From: Perkinsus chesapeaki
Taxonomy: Eukaryota > Perkinsozoa > Perkinsida > Perkinsidae
Direction: 5' to 3'
Length of the DNA stretch: 47,078 nt
NCBI GenBank assembly: GCA_013115145.1
Contig: JAAPAO010000249.1
Span: forward strand, 1-47,078
Below are positions 10,127 to 18,935 of this stretch, piece by piece. Each line of letters starts with the position of its first letter. Position 1 is the stretch's first letter. The notes beneath the pieces are model-generated. The model did no database searches. It was given only the letters and a program-made list of their open reading frames with translations, and was not told the origin of the DNA. A program made the position numbers and the translations under genes.

Positions 10127-10618
10127 CTATCTGACATCTCTTTTAAGGGTCACTCTCTCACCTTGGAACTTTACAAAAGCCAAGTCAGAGGTCTCGAAAG
10201 TGAGATTGATCAAGTCACCTTCCTGAAGCTTCGCACCAGGGCATACCTTAGATACCTCTTTAAACCAATAAAGATGACCATCGGCAGGGCCGGGAAGGTT
10301 TGGCCAGGTGGAATGTGTCTTGAAGTTTATGGTATAGGTCCTATGGTATGGACCATAATTGACATAATAACGTCCATCAGTGAATAGCTCCCCATATCCA
10401 CAGGATATACTGAAAGATACATCACCAGGTGTATTATGAAAGTCTGCTATAGGGGCGAAGTCGTAGGTGATTGTGAGATAATCCGACTTGTGAGAAATAG
10501 TACCAATAATATCCAGCTGGGCAACAGATAGGGTAGCAAGGATAGTTGATATGAAGATGGACGAAGAACGAATCATGATCATGTTTGGCGTTTTATAACA
10601 AACTGCAAAAAAGATCAT
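10127..10618 (-). CDS. Predicted secreted protein, tandem paralog 1
   Basis: I do not recognise the family. After an N-terminal start (either 10618 or the internal MIMIRS at 10582, preferred) comes a hydrophobic signal-peptide-like stretch SSSIFISTILATLSVAQ, then a soluble, probably beta-rich domain: IGTISHKSDYLTITYDF, FSISCGYGELFTDGRYYVNY, SKVCPGAKLQEGDLINLTFE and a C-terminal FVKFQGERVTLKR. Two Cys (ISCGYG and KVCPG) may form a disulfide. Single exon, unlike most genes here. It aligns along its length with the gene at 12093-12629: HKSD..(I/L)..(T/S)Y(D/S)F, F..SCG..E.F.DG, VCP......QEGDL, F(E/T).(S/E)DLA. Tandem secreted paralogs fit a lineage-specific surface or effector family, but that is inference. 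Confidence 0.75.
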   Translation of the reverse strand: MIFFAVCYKTPNMIMIRSSSIFISTILATLSVAQLDIIGTISHKSDYLTITYDFAPIADFHNTPGDVSFSISCGYGELFTDGRYYVNYGPYHRTYTINFKTHSTWPNLPGPADGHLYWFKEVSKVCPGAKLQEGDLINLTFETSDLAFVKFQGERVTLKRDVR

Positions 10619-10849
10619 TGAATCCGAATAGAATGTATATTTAGTTGCCCCGCAGCTTAACGAAGCTTAATTAATTTAAGGGCAAGCGATAATACAGCTA
10701 GGCTATGTAATGCGACGTACTTAATACGTACGAGAGAACCTCGCAGGTGCATTTCCATCGATTAATGACTTGATTATATCCAACTTCACCCGGTTCTATC
10801 CAGTAATAGCCCCCAGCTGTGTGGTAAGGTCAAATTATACATCTGACTG

Positions 10850-11720
10850 TGCCTCGACCTGTACCGACCTTCGCTTGAGTACTTCGCCAATTACCTTATC
10901 GATTTAGCTCCTCACGCGGGGGGAATCGTGCTTTTCCAGTTCAACGTTCGTTTGTTATCTAAGAGATGCTCGGATATTCATGGTTGAGGCAGCTTGCATC
11001 TCAACTTGCAATTCGCAAGTACGTGCTTGTTACGGATGTATGCTTACAATGTGTTCATATTTGATTGTTATGACGTTTCATCTGGGAGGCACTTGATTGC
11101 TCAGTTTTTTAATTTTAGTTCCGCGTCACATTAGCTCTCTGCGAACGTTTCAAAGCCTCATATAAAATTTATCAAACCTCTTAATTATTCGATGAAATGA
11201 ACTATCAAGACCATCGTAACCTGTCGTTAACGATCATTGGTTGCTTCCTAGGATACGAGTGTGTCAGTGTTTGGAGACACAGTTCGTGCACGAATCGGTT
11301 CCTTACTTGTATGTTCTCCTACGTATACATGTATTTCGTACGCTTTACATTTGTAATTTCAACGGGCAAGGTAGTTCTTATCATTGTGCTCATCCTGGCT
11401 TCAAGGTTGAGTCAAAAATACACCGATCTTGTCATGCTTACCTCGAACCTCTCCTACCAAGTAAATACTCCGGCTCCGGCTGCTGATGCACAACTTGTGC
11501 AGCACAAGTCGATGATAAGAGTATAGTACGCAAGGTCCCTCAGTGCCGATTAGGCTTATGCGTTGAAATACTTGCCGGCGTTTGGCCTCCTAAACTAAAA
11601 TCACTGAAACGAGATGATTAAGCCAGGTTTTTGGTGCAGCTGTTGTGTTGGTGGAGGATAAGCTAAGACACTACTTCTGATTGGTCTTATGCTGGGCCGT
11701 TGGGTTTAAAAGGATTCAGA
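10850..11720. other. Gene-free spacer
   Basis: No family-recognisable coding region, though two overlapping + frames (11197-11526 and 11241-11486) are open. Base composition is balanced compared with the AT-rich neighbours. Nothing further can be supported. Confidence 0.4.
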
Positions 11721-11726
11721 TGAAGG

Positions 11727-12800
11727 TTAGCAATAATAATAATGCATTGTGTTGTTGGGTGTACTTTTGTCCAAACCAACACTCCGAACCCGAATCATAC
11801 ATGGATACACTCTGCCATGACTACTGTACAATCCATTTGTATGAAAGAACAAAGAATTCATTATTCACGAATTGACAATAACCCAATAACTGCATATGAT
11901 CTTGCTCGTGAATAAGCGAAGGGAGCTAACATACCTGGTTACCTTACCGATTAGCGTCGAAAGGTATAAGATCACGGCTATAGGGCGATTTAATATCTAA
12001 TGACGATTCGAGAGAGTACTGTAGATTGTTGGCCATAATAACGATGGTATAGTAACATGCCTCGATAAATGCAGTGTGTGGACTTGAATAAGTTAACTGA
12101 CTTGTCTATCGAGAGTCAATGGTTTATCTTGTAAATACACAACAGCCAGATCTTCATTTTCAAAGGTGGTGCTGACCAAATCACCTTCTTGTGGATATAC
12201 ATCGGGACATACACTATGCAGGCCATTATACCGATAGTGATGCGCACCTTCAGGAGGGCAGGGTTGCTTGCCAAATGTGAGTGTGGTGGCAAATAACTAA
12301 GCGAGGCCGTTGTGAGTTTAGTTGACGGTTACGGTATTCGAGTCTGGCCCACGGTTCATATCATCAATACCATCCTTGAATATCTCCACATTTCCACAGG
12401 ATACTTGAAAGAACACAAGGGCAACCACATTATTCCTACCAAATCTACCGCTGAGTCGAGGAAATGAGTATGAGATCTTGATGCCATCAGACTTGTGTGA
12501 AAAGTTACCGACAATTCCCTGCTCGATGATGAAAGAGGAGGCAACAAAGATCGTCGGTATGGCCATGCCTGATATGAGGATGATAGAACGAATTAACATC
12601 ATGTTTGGCGATTTTATAACAAACCGCACAGATCATTGAAGGGTAAGCGATAATACAGTTAGGCTATCTAATGCGACGCATTATATACGTACAAGTAAAC
12701 CTCGCAGATGCATTTCTATCGACTAATGACTTGATTATATTCTTTCCACGGTTCCAGCCAGTACTGGTCCCCGGAAGTTTGATAATGTACAGATGAAAGT
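11727..12800. repeat. Segmental tandem duplication, copy 2
   Basis: Second copy of the unit at 9778-10846, with the same order of conserved blocks around the paralogous gene at 12093-12629. The 41-bp tandem repeat of copy 1 (10027-10108) is absent here. Confidence 0.75.
12093..12629 (-). CDS. Predicted secreted protein, tandem paralog 2 (possible extra intron or pseudogene)
   Basis: Paralog of the gene at 10127-10618. A signal-peptide-like start (MMLIRSIILISGMAIPTIF) is followed by VGNFSHKSDGIKISYSF and FFQVSCGNVEIFKDGIDDMN. The reading frame then meets a TAA. Removing a 36-nt GTAACC..CTTAG segment (12297-12332) restores the frame exactly where the paralog continues: DSNT then LFATTLTFGKQPCPPEG, SVCPDVYPQEGDLVSTTFEN and AVVYLQDKPLTLDRQVS with TAA. 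Paralog 1 has no intron there. This copy has therefore either gained a tiny intron or is a pseudogene with stop codons. Clean GT..AG ends and restored homology favour an intron, moderately. Confidence 0.6.
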
Positions 12801-12849
12801 CTCTGATTGGGGTGTGGTTTGACCAACCAGTATCCGAGGCCGTCACAAA

Positions 12850-14728
12850 CCTTAGACTTTATCATGAGCAATTCGAGTAGAAGCCCTCGCTTATAGGAAG
12901 TATCGTATGAATTCGTCCTTCCCCTACAGATATAAGATGGTTTCTGAGCATTGGCTGACGATTGTTGACTGCCTACTCTTGCTCATGACACCTCGAATTC
13001 ATATTATCCAAAGATGGAGTAGTGCAAGAGATGTAAGCGAAATGGATAAAATCTAAAGAAGGGCGCGGAGCGTCCGAGTGAATAAAAATCAAAGAAATGA
13101 GTCCCTCTAAAAAGGAGTCACATCCTGCTATGGTGAGTATCTATCATCATAGACGGCCTATAACAACCGTAAAAAGTTTCTAAACGAAGCCCGATATTTT
13201 ATCGGGCTGATGGTGAGGCAGAAAATACCGACAGGTACACCCAAAACCCGAGCTGTTATACAAGTCAACCCAAAACCCGAGCTGTTATATAAGTCAACCC
13301 AAAACCCGAGCTGTTATACAAGTCAACCCAAAAACCGAAATGTTATACAAGTCAACCCAAAAACCGAAATGTTATATAGGTTAACCCAAAACCCTAGGTC
13401 CATTCGAGGTAAGCAACCGTAGCAGACTTTTCTTTAGGGAGAAAAGGACTTTAGCCGGAAGTCCCTTCGGAAAAGTGGGGATTTCTTTAGAAAAGATGAT
13501 TTGGCCTCGAAGATCTCGATTGATGAAGAGATCTTAGTTAGTTCTGGTTTAGGCGCGCAGTACAATATCAACTCCACATGGAACGCATTCGCATAGTGTA
13601 TTTATTCTTCATCATTTTGTTACATTACATCACATGTACGTCGTATTTTCTCTTGAAGGTTGTTGTTAGGTATATTTAGTCGCGTTGATCTGCCTTGAGG
13701 AGGTCCACAAAGAGTTCGTTGCTGAATTACCTTTACGTCAACGGCAAACTTTGATATTCATTAAGATTTAGATTAAAGTAGTCAATGTATCATTATCTAT
13801 TTAACGTTTTGTGCTCGAGTTGCTGCTTAGGTTATTATTTTGTGTTCTGCATCACATGTGCTCGTCATTGGTGGACAAGGTTTACCTCGAATGTACCAAA
13901 CTTATAACGATTTGACGATGATGAATTACGTTGAGCCCCTGTTATCCACGATAATCATTTTGGCTGTTGGCATGATACATGCCCATATCTGAGGTGTTCA
14001 GTGAGAACAAACATCACCAATCACCAAGAACCTCACATATCTATCCTTACAAACAACAACATGTCAACCAATCTTCCACGGTGTGAAGATATCGCTGCAC
14101 GACAGTATCTTCCGGTTTTCCAATTAGCCATCTTTAAAGTATGCCAAGTTACAATCTTCACTGTGTTCAACACTTTACTTGGAAGATGTGTAATTGAAAC
14201 TCCCTTCAGAACCCGAAATTCATGTCCTTGTTAGTGATAGTTTTCTGGTATCGAAAATTGCGGGTTTCATCTCGCACTTCACCTCGTACTTTTCTCATAC
14301 CTTTCCGTTTCTCACATCAAACCGTAAAATGCTATTAACAAGATTACCGTTGTTAGTCGTGAAGTATCGATATTATTAAAGGGTGGGTGAATGAGACTGT
14401 AACGAAATTACCGTTGTTAAGTATAGAGATGTGAATACTTGTTGTTAATATACCCTTAATTAACATAAACGCGTATTCAACATAAATGGTGGTGGAACTA
14501 CTACGAGAACGATTATGATCGATGTTGTTGTTGTTGTTGATTATGGTACAAATTGGTGAATAATAGTTATAAGAAGCAGCAGCAGCATTTAGTCACTCAT
14601 TTGAGTAACCTCGACCGTAACAGGCAATTAAGCCATATTGCGATCATAAGAGTAAAATGCTAATACTTCTTAATGATAACGTACAACAGTTGTTAAGCGT
14701 GACTTACTCACTACACGCTATCATGGCT
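12850..14728. other. Gene-poor region with tandem repeats
   Basis: Apart from the 29-bp repeat at 13231-13398 and two short GATTACCGTTGTTA / AAATTACCGTTGTTA repeats near 14340 and 14407, I see nothing conserved. An open + frame at 14001-14234 lacks recognisable motifs. Confidence 0.4.
13231..13398. repeat. 29-bp tandem repeat, about 5.8 copies
   Basis: Units start ACAAGTCAACCCAAAACCCG and end with GTTAT. Copies begin at 13231, 13260, 13289, 13318, 13347 and 13376; the last is partial and ends CCCTAGG. Copies 4-5 share CGAAATG where copies 1-3 have CGAGCTG, showing stepwise amplification. The length is not a multiple of three times the unit in any gene, so it is a minisatellite rather than a coding repeat. 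Confidence 0.92.
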
Positions 14729-15871
14729 TCAGTTAATAATAGGAGATGATGTTACACTACAAGGGCGGCAAGAAGAACTATCTTCAATTGATACTTCTTT
14801 AATCTGACTAAGTTTAATAGACTCTTCTTTAATCTTTCTATCATTCAAATGTCTTATTTCTAACATAGACCATATAGCCATAAGTTCAGCTCTAGTTGGA
14901 CCTCTGTGATGTTTAACAGCATTACCACTTGCCGCTTTACCAGGTAAAGTTAACGCCTTAGCAATACGGCTACCAGGAGCATCTTCAAGATATTGTAATC
15001 TTTCAAGCATTGGTAATGCAATACCAGCAGCAGCTTCAACTGCACTATATATTTGTGCACTTGTATAACCTTTAGACCTTAAACTTTTAATACGATCCAA
15101 ACCAGCAAGTGTCCATACACCATAATTAGCTTTAAATTCACATTCAGTAACAACTTGTGTACCTCTACCTTTACAAGCTCTACCCAATAGCCTATGTAAT
15201 GAACATCTACTATCCCTTCGACGTGAGCCCATATGAAGTCTTCTAAATGAACCATCATCCTTAAACAACTTAGCAGCCAAATTTGCCGGGTCATTGAACA
15301 TTGGCAAGTCGAGGGCAGTTGTAGCTGTTGTAGTCACCGATGATGATGCCTGTTGTTGAGGACCTGTTTGTTGATATTGTTCTGGTCTAATAGGTTGACG
15401 GAACTCAGTCTTAGGGGGCCTCTGTAACTTATGTTGTAATGTTGCCAGATAACGTGTACGCTCATTCATAAAGGCTGCCATTTGAGCAGCAGTAGACATA
15501 AGAGAGGCCGCAGTTTGAGCAGAAGTTGCTGAGGACGATGATAGTATACCAGTTTGGGGAGGACGTGTAGTAGATAGGCTTTGTTGAGGAGTAGGTACAC
15601 GATCAGATAATACATTGGGTATTATAGGTGTTTGATGATGTGAAGGCAATGAGGGGGCAGCTGGTATAGTTGGTCCTACTGCTGGTTGACCAGCAGCAGC
15701 TGCTTCATGTACCTCAGAATGATGATGGAATAATATAGTATCTGAGGGGGATGGTGATGGACTTAGGCTCATAGGTAGCAATAGACGAAGAACTGATTTA
15801 GGGCTATTTAGGGCCGACGCAAACTGCGCTGTCGGCCCAAACTGCGCAGTCTCAATATCTCGCTCGCCCAT
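14729..15871 (-). CDS. Unrecognised 380-residue protein
   Basis: Long single open frame starting MGERDIETAQFGPTAQFAS; MSLSPSPSPSDTIL at about residue 34 is an alternative start. Residues 1-170 are rich in Pro, Ser, Ala and Gln and probably disordered. About 170-220 contains LDLPMFNDPANLAAKLFKDD. The C-terminal half is structured: a basic stretch GSRRRDSRCSLHRLLGRACK, then YGVWTLAGLDRIKSLRSKGY, TSAQIYSAVEAAAGIALPML and GPTRAELMAIWSMLEIRHLN, mostly helical. The KGYT..QIYSAVE pattern suggests a helix-turn-helix-like or helical-bundle fold; this is a guess. Single-exon structure and length make it a likely real gene. It is divergent from the next gene, with only about 60 bp between starts, suggesting a shared promoter. 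Confidence 0.65.
   Translation of the reverse strand: MGERDIETAQFGPTAQFASALNSPKSVLRLLLPMSLSPSPSPSDTILFHHHSEVHEAAAAGQPAVGPTIPAAPSLPSHHQTPIIPNVLSDRVPTPQQSLSTTRPPQTGILSSSSATSAQTAASLMSTAAQMAAFMNERTRYLATLQHKLQRPPKTEFRQPIRPEQYQQTGPQQQASSSVTTTATTALDLPMFNDPANLAAKLFKDDGSFRRLHMGSRRRDSRCSLHRLLGRACKGRGTQVVTECEFKANYGVWTLAGLDRIKSLRSKGYTSAQIYSAVEAAAGIALPMLERLQYLEDAPGSRIAKALTLPGKAASGNAVKHHRGPTRAELMAIWSMLEIRHLNDRKIKEESIKLSQIKEVSIEDSSSCRPCSVTSSPIIN
15811..15838. repeat. 8-bp perfect inverted repeat within coding sequence
   Basis: GGGCCGAC (15811-15818) and GTCGGCCC (15831-15838) flank 12 nt, near the 5' end of the 380-residue protein's gene. A hairpin could form in DNA or the mRNA. Adjacent CAAACTGCGC repeats encode two similar peptide blocks. 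Confidence 0.7.
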
Positions 15872-15931
15872 CTAATCGATTATTAACAGCGCAAGTCGTT
15901 AAGGAGGATGATATGGTGACAGCGGCACACA

Positions 15932-17118
15932 ATGACACATCCATCATCAGTTATAAGACATCCAAGATCATTACAACAATTACGTCATTTAACATTACCA
16001 ATAGTAAATTAAATTATACAGTATATTAGTAATTGAGTACTATTAGGTACCTACATATGATCCTGAATCAGGACAATGGAAGATTATACCATATATAGTA
16101 ACAAGTCCAGATGCAAAGCGTCCAAGGATAGAGAAACCTGATATAGGCATAGATGAGGATAATAATGAAACATCAAGATCACCAACTAATGCTGGTGATC
16201 CAGTTGTAATAAATCTATTATAAATAAACTAAGTTAATATTAGCCCGAGCATGGTACACAACCAGCTCATATGCCACATGATGATAATATAGTACATGAG
16301 GAAAGACATACATTAAAGAAGAATGTAAAGGCAGCAGTGCAAGAACAAACAGCAGCAGGAGCGGCAATCACTGATAAAGTGATAATGTTACCTAATGATA
16401 AAGTTAAATCTTATATTAATATATCAGGTGGTGAATGGTTTTTCAACACCCTCCCATCATGAAGAGGAAAGACAAAAGGCTATGATGGTCGGAAGAAGAA
16501 GGATGATCGCACTGTGAAGGTTTTATAGGGTATCTTTGATAGGTACATTTGGTACCATTAAGCGGGTCAGTTGGGACTTGTCCTGAAATTGAAAGGATTC
16601 TAACTCGGGATAAACCTGATATTTTAATAGGTATGAATATAGGTTTAATAAAAATTATTATATAATAGGACGACAACGAATATCAAATAGTGGCAGTAGT
16701 GGTAATAATGTAACATGTGCACATGAGTCCTGTAGTAAACGGCATTTAATGATTAGTTTAAAAGCTAAGGTAATAATATAATAATATATATTAACTATGT
16801 ATATTATATATAGTTGATGGATAATCAAAAGCCTAAATTAATATTAACAGCACGAGACTTAAGTAATAAGGAAGGGGAGATGGTGGTGGATGGGTATGTG
16901 GTGATGGTGGATTTATTATTAATAATGTAGGTAAAAATGGTAGTTATATAAATGGAAGGAGAATGAAGCGTCATTCATTAATTGAATTAAGTCTCGGTGA
17001 TGTATTACATTTAACTAATAATACAGGTGGTGATGATTTAAATGCTGAGGTTGGATGGAAGATTGCTGATGCAAGTAATAGTAATAGTTATAGTATATGG
17101 GGTTATGGTGGTTTATAA
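15932..17118 (+). CDS. FHA-domain protein
   Basis: The start MTHPSSVIRHPRSLQQLRHL joins VPTYDPESGQWKIIPYIVTS after an intron at 16004-16046. A charged middle follows (VTSPDAKRPRIEKPDIGIDE, HEERHTLKKNVKAAVQEQTA). The C-terminal part is a forkhead-associated domain: PDILIGRQRISN, then HESCSKRHLMISLK, then FIINNVGKNGSYINGRRM and LIELSLGDVLHL. The SCSKRH block and KNGSYINGR are phosphothreonine-contacting loops of FHA domains, and SCSKRH resembles the SNIP1/DAWDLE branch. The joins around 16460-16610 are unresolved. It ends IWGYGGL with TAA unless another intron extends it into the next feature. The role, phosphopeptide recognition in a nuclear RNA or DNA process, is inferred from the domain. Confidence 0.75.
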
Positions 17119-17298
17119 TAGGAATAGGTTGTTTTTGTTGTTATAAGGTACTACTATTGCATATTGGTCAAGTAATCGTTAATAGTGTACTACTACTACT
17201 ACAACAACGTTTAATATTGTACTATATAATATATTATTTATTATTATTATTGTGTTATAATATATTATTATATATCAGCTGCTTTCTCCTTCTTTGTT

Positions 17299-18851
17299 AT
17301 GCTTGATAATAAAGTGCCATCAGCAGCAGCAGCAGTAGGAGGAGGATCGGAACAACTATTTGATAAGGCTCGAGATGACTTAGGTGTATTAAGTAATTTA
17401 TTAGTTGAAGTTGAAACAATGCGGAGTGTTGGTGAAGGGGTGCCAGAAGAGAAGGTAATAATAGTAAAGGATGGGTATTATACATCTACACGGGCACTAA
17501 GACAACGGGGGGCATACATGTAAGGGAAATAAGGCCGCCGTTATGCTCATTGGTCGGGGGAATGGCCTCGTTAGATGGATCGGGAATGTCGTGTAGTAAC
17601 TCAACCATGGGAATAGGGCAAAAGATTACTTAATTAGTCATCATGCTTTGATACTACTCCGATGTGAAACGGCCTAGTAGGGCGCGCGATAACGAAAGAT
17701 ACTTATAATCTTCGCGATGAGAATACTGGCGGGCCACGGGAGGTGTAGCTACTGGTTGCTACCACTCCAATATATACGCGTGAGGCCGCGGAGTAAAATC
17801 AAACAATGATCGACAATACAATAGATATACAGTGAATCGTTACACATCCTGAAACACACGTGGAACGCACATTGAAAGAAGCCAGTAGAAGTTATATATG
17901 GAGAAGATGAGGAGGAGGAGGAGGAGCGCTGGGTGAATCTTATTATGTTATTCTCCATGTCATCATCTGCTACTGCTACTGCTGCTACTGTTAGTCTGAC
18001 GTTAGTTGTTAAACGACACAGGATTGACCGTCGCAAGCATTATATTATTATGTATTATCTATCATCTTCACGCGCCCCACAATCAGTGCTGGCATCATCA
18101 ACCTTGCTTTAGATATCTGATATTTTAATACAATTGCAGAAGATAAGACGGAATCATAGGCAACTGAGAGAAGTTGCCATGGCAGATGAGGAAGCAATAA
18201 ATAAAGCAGTTAATACAGGCCTACATAAAGGAATAATGGTAATCGATTAACTAATCGATTTGGATATATACAACAACAACTCAGGAATGTGAACAAGCAG
18301 CATTCAAGCGATCATTGTATGGGCAAGTAGTATGTGCTACCGAGCATCCCATGATACATGAGATGGTTAAATTAGCAGAAGGAATGGGAAAGGTGGTGGT
18401 TATAATGGGGTTTGGGGGGGCGTGGGTTCGATCCCGGCATCTGACATCAAGTGTATTACTTATATGAACCTGATAACTTTGAAGTCGATGTAGTGTTGCC
18501 TATCTTAGACATTCCCATCAAATGATAGTTTTGATAAGATAGATGCAACATTATCAGCTGAACTAAAGGCAAGGCAAGAGTTAGAGGATACATTAGACGG
18601 ATTGTAATAATAAAGGATAATGATAGGGAGATCTAATGCATGGTGGGTATAGGTGTAGTAAAAGAGAAGAATCTGCAAAGGACCTCGAAGCAAGAGAAAA
18701 ACTACATAAGTTAGTTGATCAGTAATAATAACATAACGTTTATTATATGGTCGTCTTGAAGATGGCCCTTTTTAGACGGATGGATGACCTACAGAAGGTT
18801 GTTAATCCGTTGATGAAAGCATTTGGTAATGAACAACAACAGCAACAATAA
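17299..18851 (+). CDS. Unrecognised helical/coiled-coil protein
   Basis: I do not recognise the family. Exon 1 reads MLDNKVPSAAAAVGGGSEQL, FDKARDDLGVLSNLLVEVET, then SVGEGVPEEK. After a roughly 685-nt intron it continues in frame with KIRRNHRQLREVAMADEEAI, NKAVNTGLHKGIM, ECEQAAFKRSLYGQVVCATE and MIHEMVKLAEGMGK. Later exons give FDKIDATLSAELKARQELED, REESAKDLEAREKLHKLVD and a C-terminus DDLQKVVNPLMKAFGNEQQQ with TAA. The whole protein is predicted helical and charged. The intron at 18393-18451 carries a T-arm element. Exon borders after 18452 are tentative. It may be the 3' part of the FHA gene upstream, since both lie on the same strand 180 bp apart; I keep them separate because a stop intervenes. 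Confidence 0.5.
17530..18110. other. Large intron insert of different composition
   Basis: Most of the 17455-18139 intron is richer in GC than its flanks and about ten times longer than neighbouring introns. It contains GGCGCGCG and an AGG-triplet run but no clear terminal repeats or coding homology. An old mobile-element insertion is the most economical reading, unproven. Confidence 0.35.
18393..18451 (+). repeat. tRNA T-arm-like intron element, copy 7
   Basis: Probable 59-nt intron after EMVKLAEGMGK in the unrecognised helical protein gene. It contains GCGTGGGTTCGATCCCGG followed by CATCTGACATCAAG. The exact acceptor is uncertain because the downstream frame is not fixed by a known family. 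Confidence 0.65.
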
Positions 18852-18935
18852 CGTGATAATTATAATGGTTTCTTAATAATTACTATCTACAGAGTTATAT
18901 AATATTATTAAATGATGAGTTATTGTAGTTTAGCT

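Larger units (their letters stand above)
9778..10846. repeat. Segmental tandem duplication, copy 1
   Basis: This segment and 11727-12800 share many blocks in the same order: ATAATAATAATGCATTGTGT; TTGACAATAAC; GATCTTGCTCGTGAAT; CGATTAGCGT; a secreted-protein gene on the minus strand; then TAATGACTTGATTATAT and a GGTTC..CCAGTA block. Boundaries are approximate. The copies are diverged, so the duplication is not recent. Confidence 0.75.

Noticed and set aside
11197-11526. Two overlapping + strand frames in the spacer (109 and 81 residues)
   Set aside because: They overlap in different frames, have no homology I can name, and no paralog in the duplicated segment.
13231-13398. A CRISPR array
   Set aside because: Units are contiguous 29-bp tandem copies without unique spacers, in a eukaryotic genome.
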